NCBI RefSeq assembly: GCF_004000885.1
Contig: NZ_BIMC01000017.1
Location: forward strand, 1-64,000
Reading direction: 5' to 3'
DNA length: 64,000 nucleotides
Source: Paenibacillus glucanolyticus NBRC 15330
Lineage (GTDB): Bacteria; Bacillota; Bacilli; Paenibacillales; Paenibacillaceae
Shown: positions 24,894 to 34,363 of the stretch, piece after piece
Position numbering within the stretch: position 1 is the first letter of the stretch
How the letters are laid out: every line of letters starts with the position of its first letter
The notes under the pieces: generated by a model
Databases searched by the model: none
Told to the model about the DNA's origin: nothing
The model's input: the letters and a program-made list of their open reading frames with translations, nothing else
Made by a program: the position numbers and the translations under genes

Positions 24894-26285
24894 TTACTTA
24901 GAGCCTGTTGTTTGAACCTGCAGCTCACGCTGCCCTGCTCTGCCAAATTGCAGCATAAATAGCAGGAGAACTGCAGCTTGTAAGGCAAACAGGACGATAT
25001 AGATGTTGCTGTAGGTGGAGGCTCCCTGGAACAGATTTAGCGGATTCCAGGAACTTCCGGCGCTAAAATCGACGGCTTTGCCGTATACCCCAGTGGCGAT
25101 TGCGCCGGACAGGAAGTTGAGCAGAGAGAACAATCCCATACCGACACCGGTTTGTTCTTTGGGCAGCGACAAGGAAATCGTCTTGGAGAGCGAGATTTGC
25201 ATAAACATTTGCCCCACATTGCCGAAGATCAGAAACAGCGCAATGAGGAATGGCGATATGCCCGCGAAGGTGGACAACAGGGCGAAACAGACCAGAAGCA
25301 GGGTGGACGCTATATAGAATAGATAACGTGTTCCCTTGGTATCCGCCAGCTTGCCGCCTCTTCCGCCAAGCATGGCCGTGACGATGGCTCCCGGCACCAT
25401 GACAAATCCGATCCAACCCGGAGCCAAACCGTTCATATTCGCCAACAGCTGTGGAGTTAGAAAGGGCAGGGCGTAACCGACACTCACGATGAATATGGCG
25501 AGCACTAGTCCGACTGAGTAGCTTTTGTTGCTGAATAAACGGGGCTGAACAAAAGGCTCTTTAGCCGATCGAATGCGCAGGAGGAATAACAGGAACAGCA
25601 TGAAGCTGCCTAAGCCATATATCCAGCTTCCCAGTGTCACCGCAAGGAGCAGCAGCGCAACCGTCCCTGCCAGAAGACCGCCGCCGAGCCAATCGATCCG
25701 TCCGCCCTGGCCTTGTTCATTGCCCAAATATTTGCGGTACAAGGGCAAGGTGACGAGGATCAACACCGGGATGCAGAAGAGCCATCTCCAGTGGAACACA
25801 CTGACGATCAAAGCCGAGACCACCGGCCCAATTGCGCTTCCGATCGCGAGTCCGGTAGCGGTTATGCCAAGCGCGCGGCCCCGGCTTTCTGCCGGGAAGT
25901 AACGGACGGGTATGATCATGGCTGTTGCCGGAATGACGGCTGCCCCCGCAGCCTGAAGGATCCGGCCCAGCAGGACCATCCAGTAGGCTTGTGCCGATAA
26001 CCCTGTAAGGGAACCGACAAAGAAGAGGAGCAAACCGAGGGTGAGCAGATTTTTGAGTTTATAGGTGTCAGCCAATTTTCCGTATATGACAGAGCCTATG
26101 GCATATATCAGCATGTAAATCGAAGATACCCAACTGACCTGGGCAAAGGAAAGCTGGAATTGCTTGCTGATTTCCGGAAGTACGATATTAAACATCGTTG
26201 CGCTCATCGAGGAGAGAATCATCGTAAAGGCCAGAATGCGGATTAATTTTTCAGCCGATGGTGGTTGTTGCGGATGTTCGTTCAT
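24894..26285 (-). CDS. MFS drug-efflux transporter (14-helix DHA2-like)
   Basis: A 463-residue polytopic membrane protein of the major facilitator superfamily. Motif A is GKLADTYKLKNLL, motif C-like GLAIGSAIGPVVSALI follows, and the layout resembles the proton-coupled Tet(L)/QacA (DHA2) antiporters with 14 helices. Start: ATG 26285 with AAAGGGGGAAATAAC upstream; an in-frame ATG 28 codons upstream would read through the ribosome binding site. It is divergent from a LysR regulator, the usual arrangement for control of an efflux gene by its neighbour. The substrate is unknown. Confidence 0.9.
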   Translation of the reverse strand: MNEHPQQPPSAEKLIRILAFTMILSSMSATMFNIVLPEISKQFQLSFAQVSWVSSIYMLIYAIGSVIYGKLADTYKLKNLLTLGLLLFFVGSLTGLSAQAYWMVLLGRILQAAGAAVIPATAMIIPVRYFPAESRGRALGITATGLAIGSAIGPVVSALIVSVFHWRWLFCIPVLILVTLPLYRKYLGNEQGQGGRIDWLGGGLLAGTVALLLLAVTLGSWIYGLGSFMLFLLFLLRIRSAKEPFVQPRLFSNKSYSVGLVLAIFIVSVGYALPFLTPQLLANMNGLAPGWIGFVMVPGAIVTAMLGGRGGKLADTKGTRYLFYIASTLLLVCFALLSTFAGISPFLIALFLIFGNVGQMFMQISLSKTISLSLPKEQTGVGMGLFSLLNFLSGAIATGVYGKAVDFSAGSSWNPLNLFQGASTYSNIYIVLFALQAAVLLLFMLQFGRAGQRELQVQTTGSK

Positions 26286-26403
26286 GTTATTTCCCCCTTT
26301 CCTTTGGTTACGATTTATTCTACAATCGATAGTTAATAAATAAAAATATATATTATGACATGCATTCATATACTTTAGGTTATCGATAAAGGAGGAAGTT
26401 ACC
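26286..26403. promoter_or_regulatory. Divergent promoter region of the MFS and LysR genes
   Basis: A very AT-rich 118-bp gap carries ATCGATA at 26325-26331 and TATCGATA at 26381-26388, possible LysR half-sites. No clear T-N11-A box was fixed. Confidence 0.4.
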
Positions 26404-27315
26404 GTGGAACTGCTTCAGCTGCATTATTTTCAGACGGTGGCCAGAATGGAGCATATGACTAAAGCTGCAAAGGAACTTCGAATTGCCCAGCCTGCGCTCA
26501 GCAAGACGATTGCCCGGTTGGAAGAAGATTTGGGAGTACAACTGTTTGATCGGCAGAATCGGCAAATCAAGCTCAATTCATTCGGGAAGGCTTTTTTAAA
26601 AAGCGTAGATACGGCACTTTCGGCCATTGAGGAAGGCAAGAGAGAGGTGTCCGATTTAGCAGGGATGGAGCGTGGGAGCATTCGCATTGCAACGACGGCA
26701 TTGCCCCGGCTGTCCAAAGCCTTGGGAGCTTTTCGTGCGCGATATCCTGAGGTGAATTTCCGGATTATCCAGATTGCGCCCGACTCGATGAGGGAGATGG
26801 TACAGATGTTGGAGAACGGAGAGGTCGATCTATGCTTTACCGCAGCGGCACTGGACGAAGACCACATTTTGGAGACCCCGGTCCTCCATGCCGAGGTGTT
26901 CTTGGCAGTGCCTCACGGTCATCGATTGGCGGGACGGACCAGCATAACCCTTCAGGAGGTAGCGGGGGAAGCATTCATCGAATATAAAGCAGGCCACCCG
27001 TTTCGAAAAATGAACGAGGAGTTCTGCCGTTTGGCTGGGATCAGCCGGGATGTCGTCTGTGAAGTGGATGAACCTGCAGCTTTGGCCAGCCTCGTATCCG
27101 CCGGACTTGGAGCGGCATTTGTACCCGGGTGCAAAGGGGATGAAAAGCCGTCCTTCGTGATGGTACGCATCGAGAAGCCTTCCTGCTACCGCACCTTCAC
27201 CGTAGCTTGGCTGGAGCGGCGATATCTGTCTAAGGCCGCCAGGGAGTTCCAGTCCTTCCTGATAGAGTATTTCGGCGAGTTTCAAGAGCCGATGAAGCAT
27301 AGGGACGTGATCTGA
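26404..27315 (+). CDS. LysR-family transcriptional regulator
   Basis: A 303-residue regulator. The N-terminal winged HTH is LHYFQTVARMEHMTKAAKELRIAQPALSKTIARLEEDLGVQLFDRQNRQIKLN, a textbook LysR domain, followed by the linker helix and a periplasmic-binding-like effector domain (about 90-295). It starts at GTG 26404 with AAAGGAGGAAG upstream. It is divergent from the MFS transporter at 24894 and is probably its regulator; LysR proteins usually also repress themselves. The inducer cannot be inferred. Confidence 0.94.
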   Translation: MELLQLHYFQTVARMEHMTKAAKELRIAQPALSKTIARLEEDLGVQLFDRQNRQIKLNSFGKAFLKSVDTALSAIEEGKREVSDLAGMERGSIRIATTALPRLSKALGAFRARYPEVNFRIIQIAPDSMREMVQMLENGEVDLCFTAAALDEDHILETPVLHAEVFLAVPHGHRLAGRTSITLQEVAGEAFIEYKAGHPFRKMNEEFCRLAGISRDVVCEVDEPAALASLVSAGLGAAFVPGCKGDEKPSFVMVRIEKPSCYRTFTVAWLERRYLSKAAREFQSFLIEYFGEFQEPMKHRDVI

Positions 27316-27417
27316 CCAGTCGCGTCTTTTTACTATCTTGACAGTCTCCTTCTACATAAGCCGAGCCTCCCATGCATACAGATTTATAGATCAGAGAACT
27401 TTCAAGGGAGGAAAACG

Positions 27418-28380
27418 ATGCTCGATCCAGTACTGACATCTCCGAATTTGAAGCTGTTTGCAGACTCGAACGACACCTTGAACTATAAACGCGATGCGGG
27501 AAACTACATAACTCAGGTGTTCGGAGCCCAAATGCCTGCAATCGCGACGGGCTTCTTCAATGTTCATATGACCCAAGGGATTATTATTCAGCCTCACTGG
27601 CATACGAATGCAAATGAGTTGGTAATTGTCATCAGCGGCGAAGTGATTACTTCCGTATTTAATCCGTTTACTCAGAAGCTGATGACTTACAAGCTAAAGC
27701 CGGGCCAGGTCTCGATGTTCCCGAAGGGATGGTTTCACTGGATTCTGACGCTTAGCGACAAAGCCCACATTCTGACCATATTTGATCAGCCGACGCCGGA
27801 TATTGTGTATGGATCAGACTTTTTGCGGCATATTCCGAAGGAGATTTTGCATATTGCCTATTGCATCCATGAGGAGGATTACGCCAAAGCGGTTGCTCCT
27901 CTGAAGGAAACGGTCATTCTGGGACCGCCGCCGGGCTGCGGCAAGCGTGACGACAATGCCCCCAACAATGCCCCCGACAATGCCTCCTATTTTGAGTCGA
28001 TCCAGCAGCAGCCTTTTGGTCAGCAGTCAGCGTATAGTAACCAACAGGCATCCCCGGCATCTGCCTATTATAGGTACTCGCCTCCGCCATCCTATCCATC
28101 CTACCCATCCTATTATCAACAGGCCAGACCGCCGCAGTACACAGCTTATCCGTCCTATTCACCATACCCTCAGCCGCCGTCCTATCCATCTCGGACTCCT
28201 CTCTCGCCATCCTATCAGCAGCCCCTATCCTTCCAGCAGCAGCTCTTTAAACAGCAGTCCTTCCAACAGCCGCAGCCGTTCCAGCATCTTCAGTATTTGT
28301 ATAATACGCAGCCGGATTCAGATACAGCCGCGAGCCGCGGTCCTGAATCTGATACGGACGCTGTCCCTGAGACAGTGTAA
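27418..28380 (+). CDS. Cupin-domain protein with a Gln/Pro/Ser/Tyr-rich C-terminal tail
   Basis: A 320-residue protein. The N-terminal germin-like cupin (about 15-165) has motif 1 PHWHTNANELVIVISGEV (two His and the Glu of the metal site) and motif 2 PGQVSMFPKGWFHWI. After GPPPGCGKRDDN comes a ~140-residue low-complexity tail of Pro-Ser-Tyr units (YPSYPSYYQQ, PPSYPS) and Gln-rich blocks (SFQQPQPFQ), ending in an acidic stretch. No signal peptide is seen. Single-cupin proteins with such tails are known among spore coat proteins; that role is inference. A strong AAGGGAGG precedes the ATG. It is a single gene with a terminator about 145 bp later. Confidence 0.85.
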   Translation: MLDPVLTSPNLKLFADSNDTLNYKRDAGNYITQVFGAQMPAIATGFFNVHMTQGIIIQPHWHTNANELVIVISGEVITSVFNPFTQKLMTYKLKPGQVSMFPKGWFHWILTLSDKAHILTIFDQPTPDIVYGSDFLRHIPKEILHIAYCIHEEDYAKAVAPLKETVILGPPPGCGKRDDNAPNNAPDNASYFESIQQQPFGQQSAYSNQQASPASAYYRYSPPPSYPSYPSYYQQARPPQYTAYPSYSPYPQPPSYPSRTPLSPSYQQPLSFQQQLFKQQSFQQPQPFQHLQYLYNTQPDSDTAASRGPESDTDAVPETV

Positions 28381-28523
28381 CAACATAGGCTTTCAGTTAC
28401 TGCAAGCTGTATCAGGTGCCTGTAAATTCTCATTTCACGAAAGCGAAAGCGAAGTCTTCAAACTCTATGCCAGGTTTGTTTCGGAACCGACGGCGGGAGG
28501 AGAAGGCTTCTTTTGGTTTATCA

Positions 28524-28554
28524 GGTTAGCCAGAATCTTCTGGTTGGCCTTTTT
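28524..28554 (+). terminator. Terminator between the cupin gene and the ABC-2 operon
   Basis: GGTTAGCCAGAA and TTCTGGTTGGCC pair with G-U wobbles, then TTTTT. Nothing else was recognised in the 319 bp between the genes. Confidence 0.8.
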
Positions 28555-28699
28555 GGTTTGCCGAATCCCATCACGATTTACCTCTCGAAAAAAGCCTTGC
28601 CTGATATGGAACGTTCTGGTATGCTATTGTCCTTCTCTCATTTTCGCCTTGTCTGAAGTGGATGGGTCCGCCATCTAAAATGCTTATCGGAGGTGCTTC

Positions 28700-29476
28700 A
28701 TGCTTTATTTCACATTGGCTTCCAAAGCCTATGCCCGTAATTTGCAGTACCGCGGCGCTCACATGGTGCACAATATCGCCAGCGCGATGTTCGGCTTCAT
28801 GTATGCCTGTATCTGGATCGGTCTCGGTGCAGACTACGCGCTTGGAGATTATGGAACGCAGGGAATGGTCGGTTATATCGCCTTTACTCAAGCTGCGCTC
28901 TGGGTTTCCAGTTTCGTCACGAACGGCCTCGGCATTCCCCAAGCTGTCCGAACCGGCCATATTTCACTGGATTTGATGCGTCCCGTTCATTTGTTCAGCC
29001 ATTTAATGGCCAAGGAATGGGGGCAAATCGCCTACCAATTCGTTTACAAATCGATCCCGATCTACCTGGTTTATTACTTTGCCTTCTCCTTGCAGTTACC
29101 CGGGAAAGCCTCCACGTTCCTCTATGTTGCCATAGCCCTGGCAGGCGCCGCCTACTTATCGATCTGCATCAACTATCTTATCGGCGCATCCGCCTTATGG
29201 ACAACGGAATCATCTTGGTTGTATTGGGGCAACCACGCGATGATCAATCTCCTTGCAGGTTTCTTCATTCCTATCGAATGGCTGCCCGGCTGGCTGCAGA
29301 CGATTGCCTGGTGGTCGCCGTATCCGTATCTGCTCTATGTACCTACCCGAATCTATCTGGGCTTCGATGACGTTTCCTATCTGTGGGGCACGCTCATGTG
29401 GTGTGTGCTGCTCACGCTGGCAGGTCTGCTGGCTACCGGCTTCCTCAGGCGGAAAGTGGAGGTGCAGGGAGGATGA
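28700..29476 (+). CDS. ABC-2-type permease subunit 1
   Basis: A 258-residue integral membrane protein with about six hydrophobic helices. The N-terminal YRGAHMVHNIASAMFGFMYACIWIG and the later FFIPIEWLPGWLQTIAWWSPYPYL fit ABC-2 permeases of the two-permease class that export hydrophobic compounds or glycans. GGAGGTG at 28690 precedes the ATG. Its stop overlaps the start of the second permease (ATGA). The ATPase gene follows, giving a complete two-permease, one-ATPase exporter. The substrate is not evident. Confidence 0.88.
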   Translation: MLYFTLASKAYARNLQYRGAHMVHNIASAMFGFMYACIWIGLGADYALGDYGTQGMVGYIAFTQAALWVSSFVTNGLGIPQAVRTGHISLDLMRPVHLFSHLMAKEWGQIAYQFVYKSIPIYLVYYFAFSLQLPGKASTFLYVAIALAGAAYLSICINYLIGASALWTTESSWLYWGNHAMINLLAGFFIPIEWLPGWLQTIAWWSPYPYLLYVPTRIYLGFDDVSYLWGTLMWCVLLTLAGLLATGFLRRKVEVQGG

Positions 29477-30273
29477 CCACGAGATCCTGGCTGTCCCTGT
29501 ATGCGCTGCTGATCCGAACCAGCATCAAAAGCCGCATGCAGTACAAATTCAATTTTATTCTGGCTTCGTTTCTTGCTGCATTGATCCAAATATCCGAATT
29601 CCTCATGGTTGCCATTGTCCTCTATAAGTTCGGGGCCATCCAGGGCTGGTCCATGCACGAAATCGCGTATTTGTTTGCTATCATGACCCTGTCGAAGACG
29701 CTTTACCGGACGTTTGGGGATGAAGTGCATCATCTTGAGAAATATCTGGTGAACGGTGAGCTTGACCAGCTGCTGACCCGTCCCATGCCCGTGCTGCTGG
29801 CGCTTATGCCCCAGAAGTTCCGGATTATGCTGGGCGAAGTGCTGCAGGGCGGTTTTCTGCTCTGGTGGTCGCTGCATGGCATGATGGCGGCAGGTCAGGT
29901 GGGATGGAGCGCGGTGCCGCAATCGCTGTATATTATCGTCACGGGGGCTGTTATCCTGTTCTCGATCGGCCTTGCGACCGCAACCTTCGGGTTTTGGACG
30001 ACCCGGATCACCGAGCTTCAGAATCTGACGGAGGACGCGGCCCGGACGGCTGCTCAATATCCGTTGACTCTGTATCCGAAATGGATGTCATCGATCCTGC
30101 TGATCATTGTCCCGGTTGGTTTAGTCAATTATATTCCGTCACTATACATACTGCGCGGCGAGCTGGGGGTATGGGTGCTGCCTGCCTTGGCAGGAGCGGC
30201 CCTGTTATGTCTCGGCATAAGTTTGAAGTTCTGGCAGTTCGGTTTGACCAAATATCAAAGTACGGGGAGTTAA
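29473..30273 (+). CDS. ABC-2-type permease subunit 2 (PF06182-like)
   Basis: A 266-residue integral membrane protein of the ABC-2 family formerly DUF990. Landmarks are RMQYKFNFILASFLAALIQISEFLMVAIVLYKFG, the cytosolic loop VHHLEKYLVNGELDQLLTRPM and C-terminal helices around PVGLVNYIPSLYIL. The ATG at 29473 overlaps the stop of the first permease, indicating coupled translation. The pair of unlike permeases suggests a heterodimeric channel. Homologues often sit with an NatA-type ATPase, as here. Confidence 0.88.
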   Translation: MTTRSWLSLYALLIRTSIKSRMQYKFNFILASFLAALIQISEFLMVAIVLYKFGAIQGWSMHEIAYLFAIMTLSKTLYRTFGDEVHHLEKYLVNGELDQLLTRPMPVLLALMPQKFRIMLGEVLQGGFLLWWSLHGMMAAGQVGWSAVPQSLYIIVTGAVILFSIGLATATFGFWTTRITELQNLTEDAARTAAQYPLTLYPKWMSSILLIIVPVGLVNYIPSLYILRGELGVWVLPALAGAALLCLGISLKFWQFGLTKYQSTGS

Positions 30274-30289
30274 GGGAGGAGCGCGTCAC

Positions 30290-31282
30290 ATGATTGAAGC
30301 TCATAACATACGCAAGGAGTTCAAAACGCCGGTTGTGAAGGAGGGGCGCTTCTCCGGTTTGCGAACCCTGTTTACGAGAGAATACCGGACGAAGGAAGCC
30401 GTTAGAGGCATCAGTTTTCAAGTGGAGCAGGGAGAGTTTGTCGGTTATATCGGGCCGAACGGGGCCGGGAAGTCCACCACCATCAAAATGCTGACGGGCA
30501 TTCTCCATCCAACCTCAGGTCGCGTCTCGATTGGCGGCATGAATCCGCACAAGGAACGGCGCAGCGTTGTAAATAATCTGGGCGTCGTGTTCGGTCAGCG
30601 CAGCCAGCTGTGGTGGGATCTCCCGGTGAAGGACTCCTATGATATTTTGGCCAAAATGTACAGCGTGGATCAGGCCGACAAGGAGTGGAGGCTCGGACAG
30701 TTCGCCGAACTGCTCGATTTACAGGCGTTCTGGGAAACGCCTGTACGCAAGCTGTCGCTCGGACAGCGCATGCGCGCCGACCTCGCGGCCGCGATGCTGC
30801 ATGACCCGGGCGTGCTGTTTCTGGATGAACCGACAATCGGGCTGGACGTGAACGCTAAGCGGAACATCCGCCATTTTCTCAAGCTGATCAATGAGCAATT
30901 CGGCAAGACCATTCTGCTCACGACGCATGATATGGATGACATCGAACAGCTCTGCAATCGGGTGATGGTCATTAACAACGGGGAGCTTTCCTATGATGGA
31001 ACGGTCCGGTCCCTGCGAGATACAATCGGTCTGCCTACGCTGATTACCGTGACATTTCGCGGCCCTTTTGCAATCCCGGAGCAATTCCAGGGAGCAGGAG
31101 AAGGAAGCCGTGCAGTTCCGCTTCGGGTAACGAGCGCGGTGGATAACGCCGTCACCATTGAGGTGAACCGCCGCGAGATGAATACACTGGATATTTTTAA
31201 GGAGCTGGGCCGCTGGGGCGAACTGGATGATATCGATATGGAAGATCCCGATTTTGAAGACGTTATTCATAAGGTGTATTAG
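30290..31282 (+). CDS. ABC transporter ATP-binding protein for the ABC-2 permeases
   Basis: A 330-residue ATPase. Walker A is GPNGAGKSTTIKML, the signature LSLGQRMRADLAAAM, Walker B VLFLDEPTIGLD, and the switch His sits in LLTTHDMDD. The C-terminal extension of about 80 residues (LITVTFRGPF onward) is typical of ATPases that pair with two ABC-2 permeases. It is 16 bp behind permease 2 with GGAGGAG before the ATG. Signature LSLGQ in place of LSGGQ is common in this subfamily. A 31345-31372 hairpin ends the operon. Confidence 0.92.
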   Translation: MIEAHNIRKEFKTPVVKEGRFSGLRTLFTREYRTKEAVRGISFQVEQGEFVGYIGPNGAGKSTTIKMLTGILHPTSGRVSIGGMNPHKERRSVVNNLGVVFGQRSQLWWDLPVKDSYDILAKMYSVDQADKEWRLGQFAELLDLQAFWETPVRKLSLGQRMRADLAAAMLHDPGVLFLDEPTIGLDVNAKRNIRHFLKLINEQFGKTILLTTHDMDDIEQLCNRVMVINNGELSYDGTVRSLRDTIGLPTLITVTFRGPFAIPEQFQGAGEGSRAVPLRVTSAVDNAVTIEVNRREMNTLDIFKELGRWGELDDIDMEDPDFEDVIHKVY

Positions 31283-31344
31283 ATTTAGTTATTGGGATTG
31301 GACATGATGACGAGAATCGTACAGTATAATAGGATATACACCGT

Positions 31345-31372
31345 AAAGAGGAACCGGAATGGGTTCCTCTTT
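31345..31372 (+). terminator. Hairpin terminator of the ABC-2 operon
   Basis: AAAGAGGAACC and GGTTCCTCTTT form a perfect 11-bp stem with a 6-base loop; the U-tract is short (TTAATTT). Confidence 0.75.
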
Positions 31373-31484
31373 AATTTGGGTGCAAATGGACATAGAGGAA
31401 GTATAATATAGAGATGAGAGGGAAACCCTCTGCTCTTATTCACACGACCCAGGAATAATAACTACATATAAAGGGTGAGCCACC

Positions 31485-33455
31485 ATGAAATGGATGAAAC
31501 GAATCTGGTTCCGCATGGGTAACCATTACAGGAAGAAGCGGGAGTTTGAACAAGCGCTTAAATATATGAGAAAAGGCGAGAGTGCCATCACAAGTTTTGA
31601 TGACAAGCTCCATTATGCGGAGCTGCTGCATAACAGCGGTCACTCGGAGGAGGCTGTAACCTATCTGGGGCGTCTCATCGATTCGAGCGGGAGCCATCGT
31701 GCTTATGAGCGGCGTGCGCATATTTTACGTGAACTGAACCGGGAGACGGAAGCGATAGAGGATTTAGATGAAGCTATCCGGTTAAATGCCGACAATTATC
31801 TGAACTGGTATACCCGGGGAATTGCTCATAAAGACCTGAACCAATACGAAGAGGCGATCCGGGATTTGAAAGAAAGCATCAAGAGAGAGGACGACAGCAC
31901 GGTCATCTCGACTTATTATGAGCTGGGAATGACCTATTACGAGAGCGGCAATCCGGCAGAGGCAGCGAACTGTTTCCGCCTGAGCATCCAGCAGCCGGAC
32001 CGCGCCATCCCGATGTATTATTATATGCTGTCCGTATCCCTGGATCTGATGGATCATGTGCAGGAAGCGGTTGGGGTTCTGCAAGAGGGGATTCAGTTGG
32101 CGGATCGGTATGAAGCGGAGGCAGATGGCGGATATGCCATGTTTGCCGGGAGCACCAACTACAGCTACGGCGCATTTCTGACGTTTCAGCGGCAGGTGCG
32201 GGAAGCCTATTCTTTTCGGAAGCCCATGGCGGACCTGTATGTGCAGCTGGGGGATCTGGGACAGGCCGAGTTCTATCTGTCGGAGGCCATTGAGCGGTAT
32301 CCGGATTCGTACGAGCTTTACTTGAAGAGGGCGGAAGTCTTTAACCGGTCAGGCAACAAGAACGCTGCCAAAGCGGATTTGGAGTGGGCCATCGAAGCGG
32401 AGCCGGACGATTACCGCGCGTATTTCGATTTGGCCCGGATCTATCGCGAGGATGCTCGGGAAGAGCTGGCTTATGAGCTGATCTCGAAGCTGTATGGAAG
32501 GCAGCCGGATTCACCGCTGGCCTGCTACTGGATGGTTGACTGCTATTACCGGGTTGGTCGCAATGAAGAGGCATTGGCGCTGAATAACAAACTGCTGGAG
32601 CTTGAGAATGATGATGCACCCAATTATGTGCAGCGGGCCGACATTTATATGGAAATGAATGATCTGCCGTCTGCGGAGCAGTCTTTGAAGGAGGCTGCCG
32701 CCCTTCAGGATGGGTCCGAAATCCGCAACAAACTGAGTTATGTGCTATATCTTCAAGGCCGCAATGAGGAGGCGCTGCTTGAGCTGCAGGAAGCGGTGAA
32801 GCAGGAGGAGGCTTTCTCCGAGCATCCGACCTACCTTGCCGCCAGCGGCCATATCTATAAAGAGATGGGCATGTGGGACCTGGCCATTGACGCCTATTCC
32901 CAGGCGATTCAAGCCCAGCCATCGAATTCGAGATTTTACGAGTTTCGTGCCGTTTGTTTTGTGGAAACCGGCCAGCTGGAGCGGGGGCTGACCGATTGCG
33001 CACAAGGACTCAGCCTGAACCCGGAGCAGGGAAGTTTATACAGCTTGCGAAGCGGAATCTATTATACGATGGCGGACTATGCCCGCGCGAAGGAAGATAC
33101 GCTGAATGTGCTGGAATTGTCGCCGGGCCATCCGGGGGCCTATTTCAGATTGGGACAGATCTATTACAAGGATCAGGACGAGGATGCGGCACTGGCTGCT
33201 TTTGACGAGGTGCTGAAGATGGTGCCAGAGCATGCCGACAGCTATCTGTACAAAGCCCATATCTATTACGGTCAGTTCGAGCATGAGGATGCGATACAGT
33301 CCATTGTCAACTGGAGTTTGCATCTGCACAAGGAGATGTCACCGGCGGATAAAATTCAGGCCATTGAAGGCTTGGAAGGCTTCGAGGAAGGCGTGCTGGA
33401 GAAGGCGGTTGAACGCTTGACGGGGATGTACGGACATCAGCTGTATTTATCCTGA
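31485..33455 (+). CDS. Tetratricopeptide-repeat protein
   Basis: A 656-residue soluble protein built almost entirely of TPR units. Canonical patterns recur, such as YLNWYTRGIAHKDLNQYEEAIRDLKESI, AYFRLGQIYYKDQDEDAALAAFDEVLKMVPEH and the repeat near AELLHNSGHSEEAVTYLGRLI. No catalytic domain, transmembrane segment or signal peptide is seen. It is a scaffold for protein-protein interaction of unknown partners. AAAGGGTGAGCCACC precedes the ATG. It is transcribed in the same direction as, but separate from, the metNIQ operon that follows. Confidence 0.92.
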   Translation: MKWMKRIWFRMGNHYRKKREFEQALKYMRKGESAITSFDDKLHYAELLHNSGHSEEAVTYLGRLIDSSGSHRAYERRAHILRELNRETEAIEDLDEAIRLNADNYLNWYTRGIAHKDLNQYEEAIRDLKESIKREDDSTVISTYYELGMTYYESGNPAEAANCFRLSIQQPDRAIPMYYYMLSVSLDLMDHVQEAVGVLQEGIQLADRYEAEADGGYAMFAGSTNYSYGAFLTFQRQVREAYSFRKPMADLYVQLGDLGQAEFYLSEAIERYPDSYELYLKRAEVFNRSGNKNAAKADLEWAIEAEPDDYRAYFDLARIYREDAREELAYELISKLYGRQPDSPLACYWMVDCYYRVGRNEEALALNNKLLELENDDAPNYVQRADIYMEMNDLPSAEQSLKEAAALQDGSEIRNKLSYVLYLQGRNEEALLELQEAVKQEEAFSEHPTYLAASGHIYKEMGMWDLAIDAYSQAIQAQPSNSRFYEFRAVCFVETGQLERGLTDCAQGLSLNPEQGSLYSLRSGIYYTMADYARAKEDTLNVLELSPGHPGAYFRLGQIYYKDQDEDAALAAFDEVLKMVPEHADSYLYKAHIYYGQFEHEDAIQSIVNWSLHLHKEMSPADKIQAIEGLEGFEEGVLEKAVERLTGMYGHQLYLS

Positions 33456-33475
33456 GCCGTTTTGGTAAACATTCC

Positions 33476-33509
33476 AATGTGACTGTCAATAAGTCGTGTC
33501 ACATTTTGT
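33476..33509 (+). terminator. Inverted repeat, probable terminator of the TPR gene
   Basis: AATGTGAC (33476-33483) and GTCACATT (33498-33505) pair perfectly, followed by TTG. The T-run is short, so an operator role for metNIQ is an alternative. No S-box (SAM riboswitch) sequence was found before metN. Confidence 0.5.
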
Positions 33510-33607
33510 CTAAAATTGTGGTATGATTCTATTGTTGTTGCAGCATATTTTGCTCGCAGGCTGTATAGCCACGCGGGCTTTCTTCATGTGGCAAGGAGGG
33601 GATTAGA

Positions 33608-34363
33608 TTGATCTCGCTGCAAGAGGTTAGTAAAAGCTTTGGCAATGGCAGTGACCGTTATCAGGCGATCGACGCTGTCTCTCTCGATATTGCCGAGGGC
33701 AGCATACACGGGATCATCGGCGCGAGCGGAGCCGGGAAATCGACGCTGCTGCGCATCATGAACGTACTGGAGAGACCGGACTCGGGCCGAGTCGTGGTGA
33801 ATGGTCAGGAGCTGACTTCCCTTGGCGGCAGGCAGCTGCGGGAAGCAAGAAGATCGATCGGCATGATCTTCCAGCTGTTCCAGCTGGTCAGCAACCGTAC
33901 GGCTTACGGGAATGTATCCATCCCGCTTGAACTGGCGAAGGTACCGAAGGCAGATCGGATGAAGCGCGTGCAGGAGGTTCTGCGTTTTGTCGGACTTGAG
34001 GATAAAGCAAAGTTATATCCGGCTCAGCTTAGCGGTGGGCAGAAGCAGCGGGTAGCAATTGCCAGGGCTTTAGCCAATTCGCCTTCCGTATTGTTATGTG
34101 ATGAGCCGACTTCTTCACTGGATCCGCAGACGACGGCGGGCATACTGGATGTGTTGAGACATATTAACCGAACGCTTGGGGTCACGATTGTGATTGTTTC
34201 TCACGAGATGGAGGTTGTCAACGGCATTTGTGATGCGGTGTCGGTCATGGAGGACGGCCGTTTGATAAGAACCTATCAGAATAACGCGGGTAGAGCGGAG
34301 GCTCCTGAACAAGAGAGAGGGCAAGGGTACCGGAGTCGCCGTGGAAGCGAGGAATCGGACTGA
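33608..34363 (+). CDS. metN: Methionine ABC transporter ATP-binding protein (no NIL domain)
   Basis: A cytosolic ATPase energising methionine uptake. Walker A is GASGAGKST, signature LSGGQKQR, Walker B VLLCDEPTSSLDP and switch SHEMEV. With 251 residues it ends soon after the NBD, whereas MetN normally carries a C-terminal NIL domain (about 340 residues in all) that binds methionine and trans-inhibits transport; that domain is absent. The start is TTG at 33608 after AAGGAGGGG. Its stop overlaps the metI start (TGATG). Identity as methionine rather than another amino-acid system rests on the MetI/MetQ neighbours. Confidence 0.85.
   Translation: MISLQEVSKSFGNGSDRYQAIDAVSLDIAEGSIHGIIGASGAGKSTLLRIMNVLERPDSGRVVVNGQELTSLGGRQLREARRSIGMIFQLFQLVSNRTAYGNVSIPLELAKVPKADRMKRVQEVLRFVGLEDKAKLYPAQLSGGQKQRVAIARALANSPSVLLCDEPTSSLDPQTTAGILDVLRHINRTLGVTIVIVSHEMEVVNGICDAVSVMEDGRLIRTYQNNAGRAEAPEQERGQGYRSRRGSEESD

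Noticed and set aside
33456..33607. SAM (S-box) riboswitch upstream of metN
   Set aside because: No S-box consensus; only a short 8-bp inverted repeat is present.
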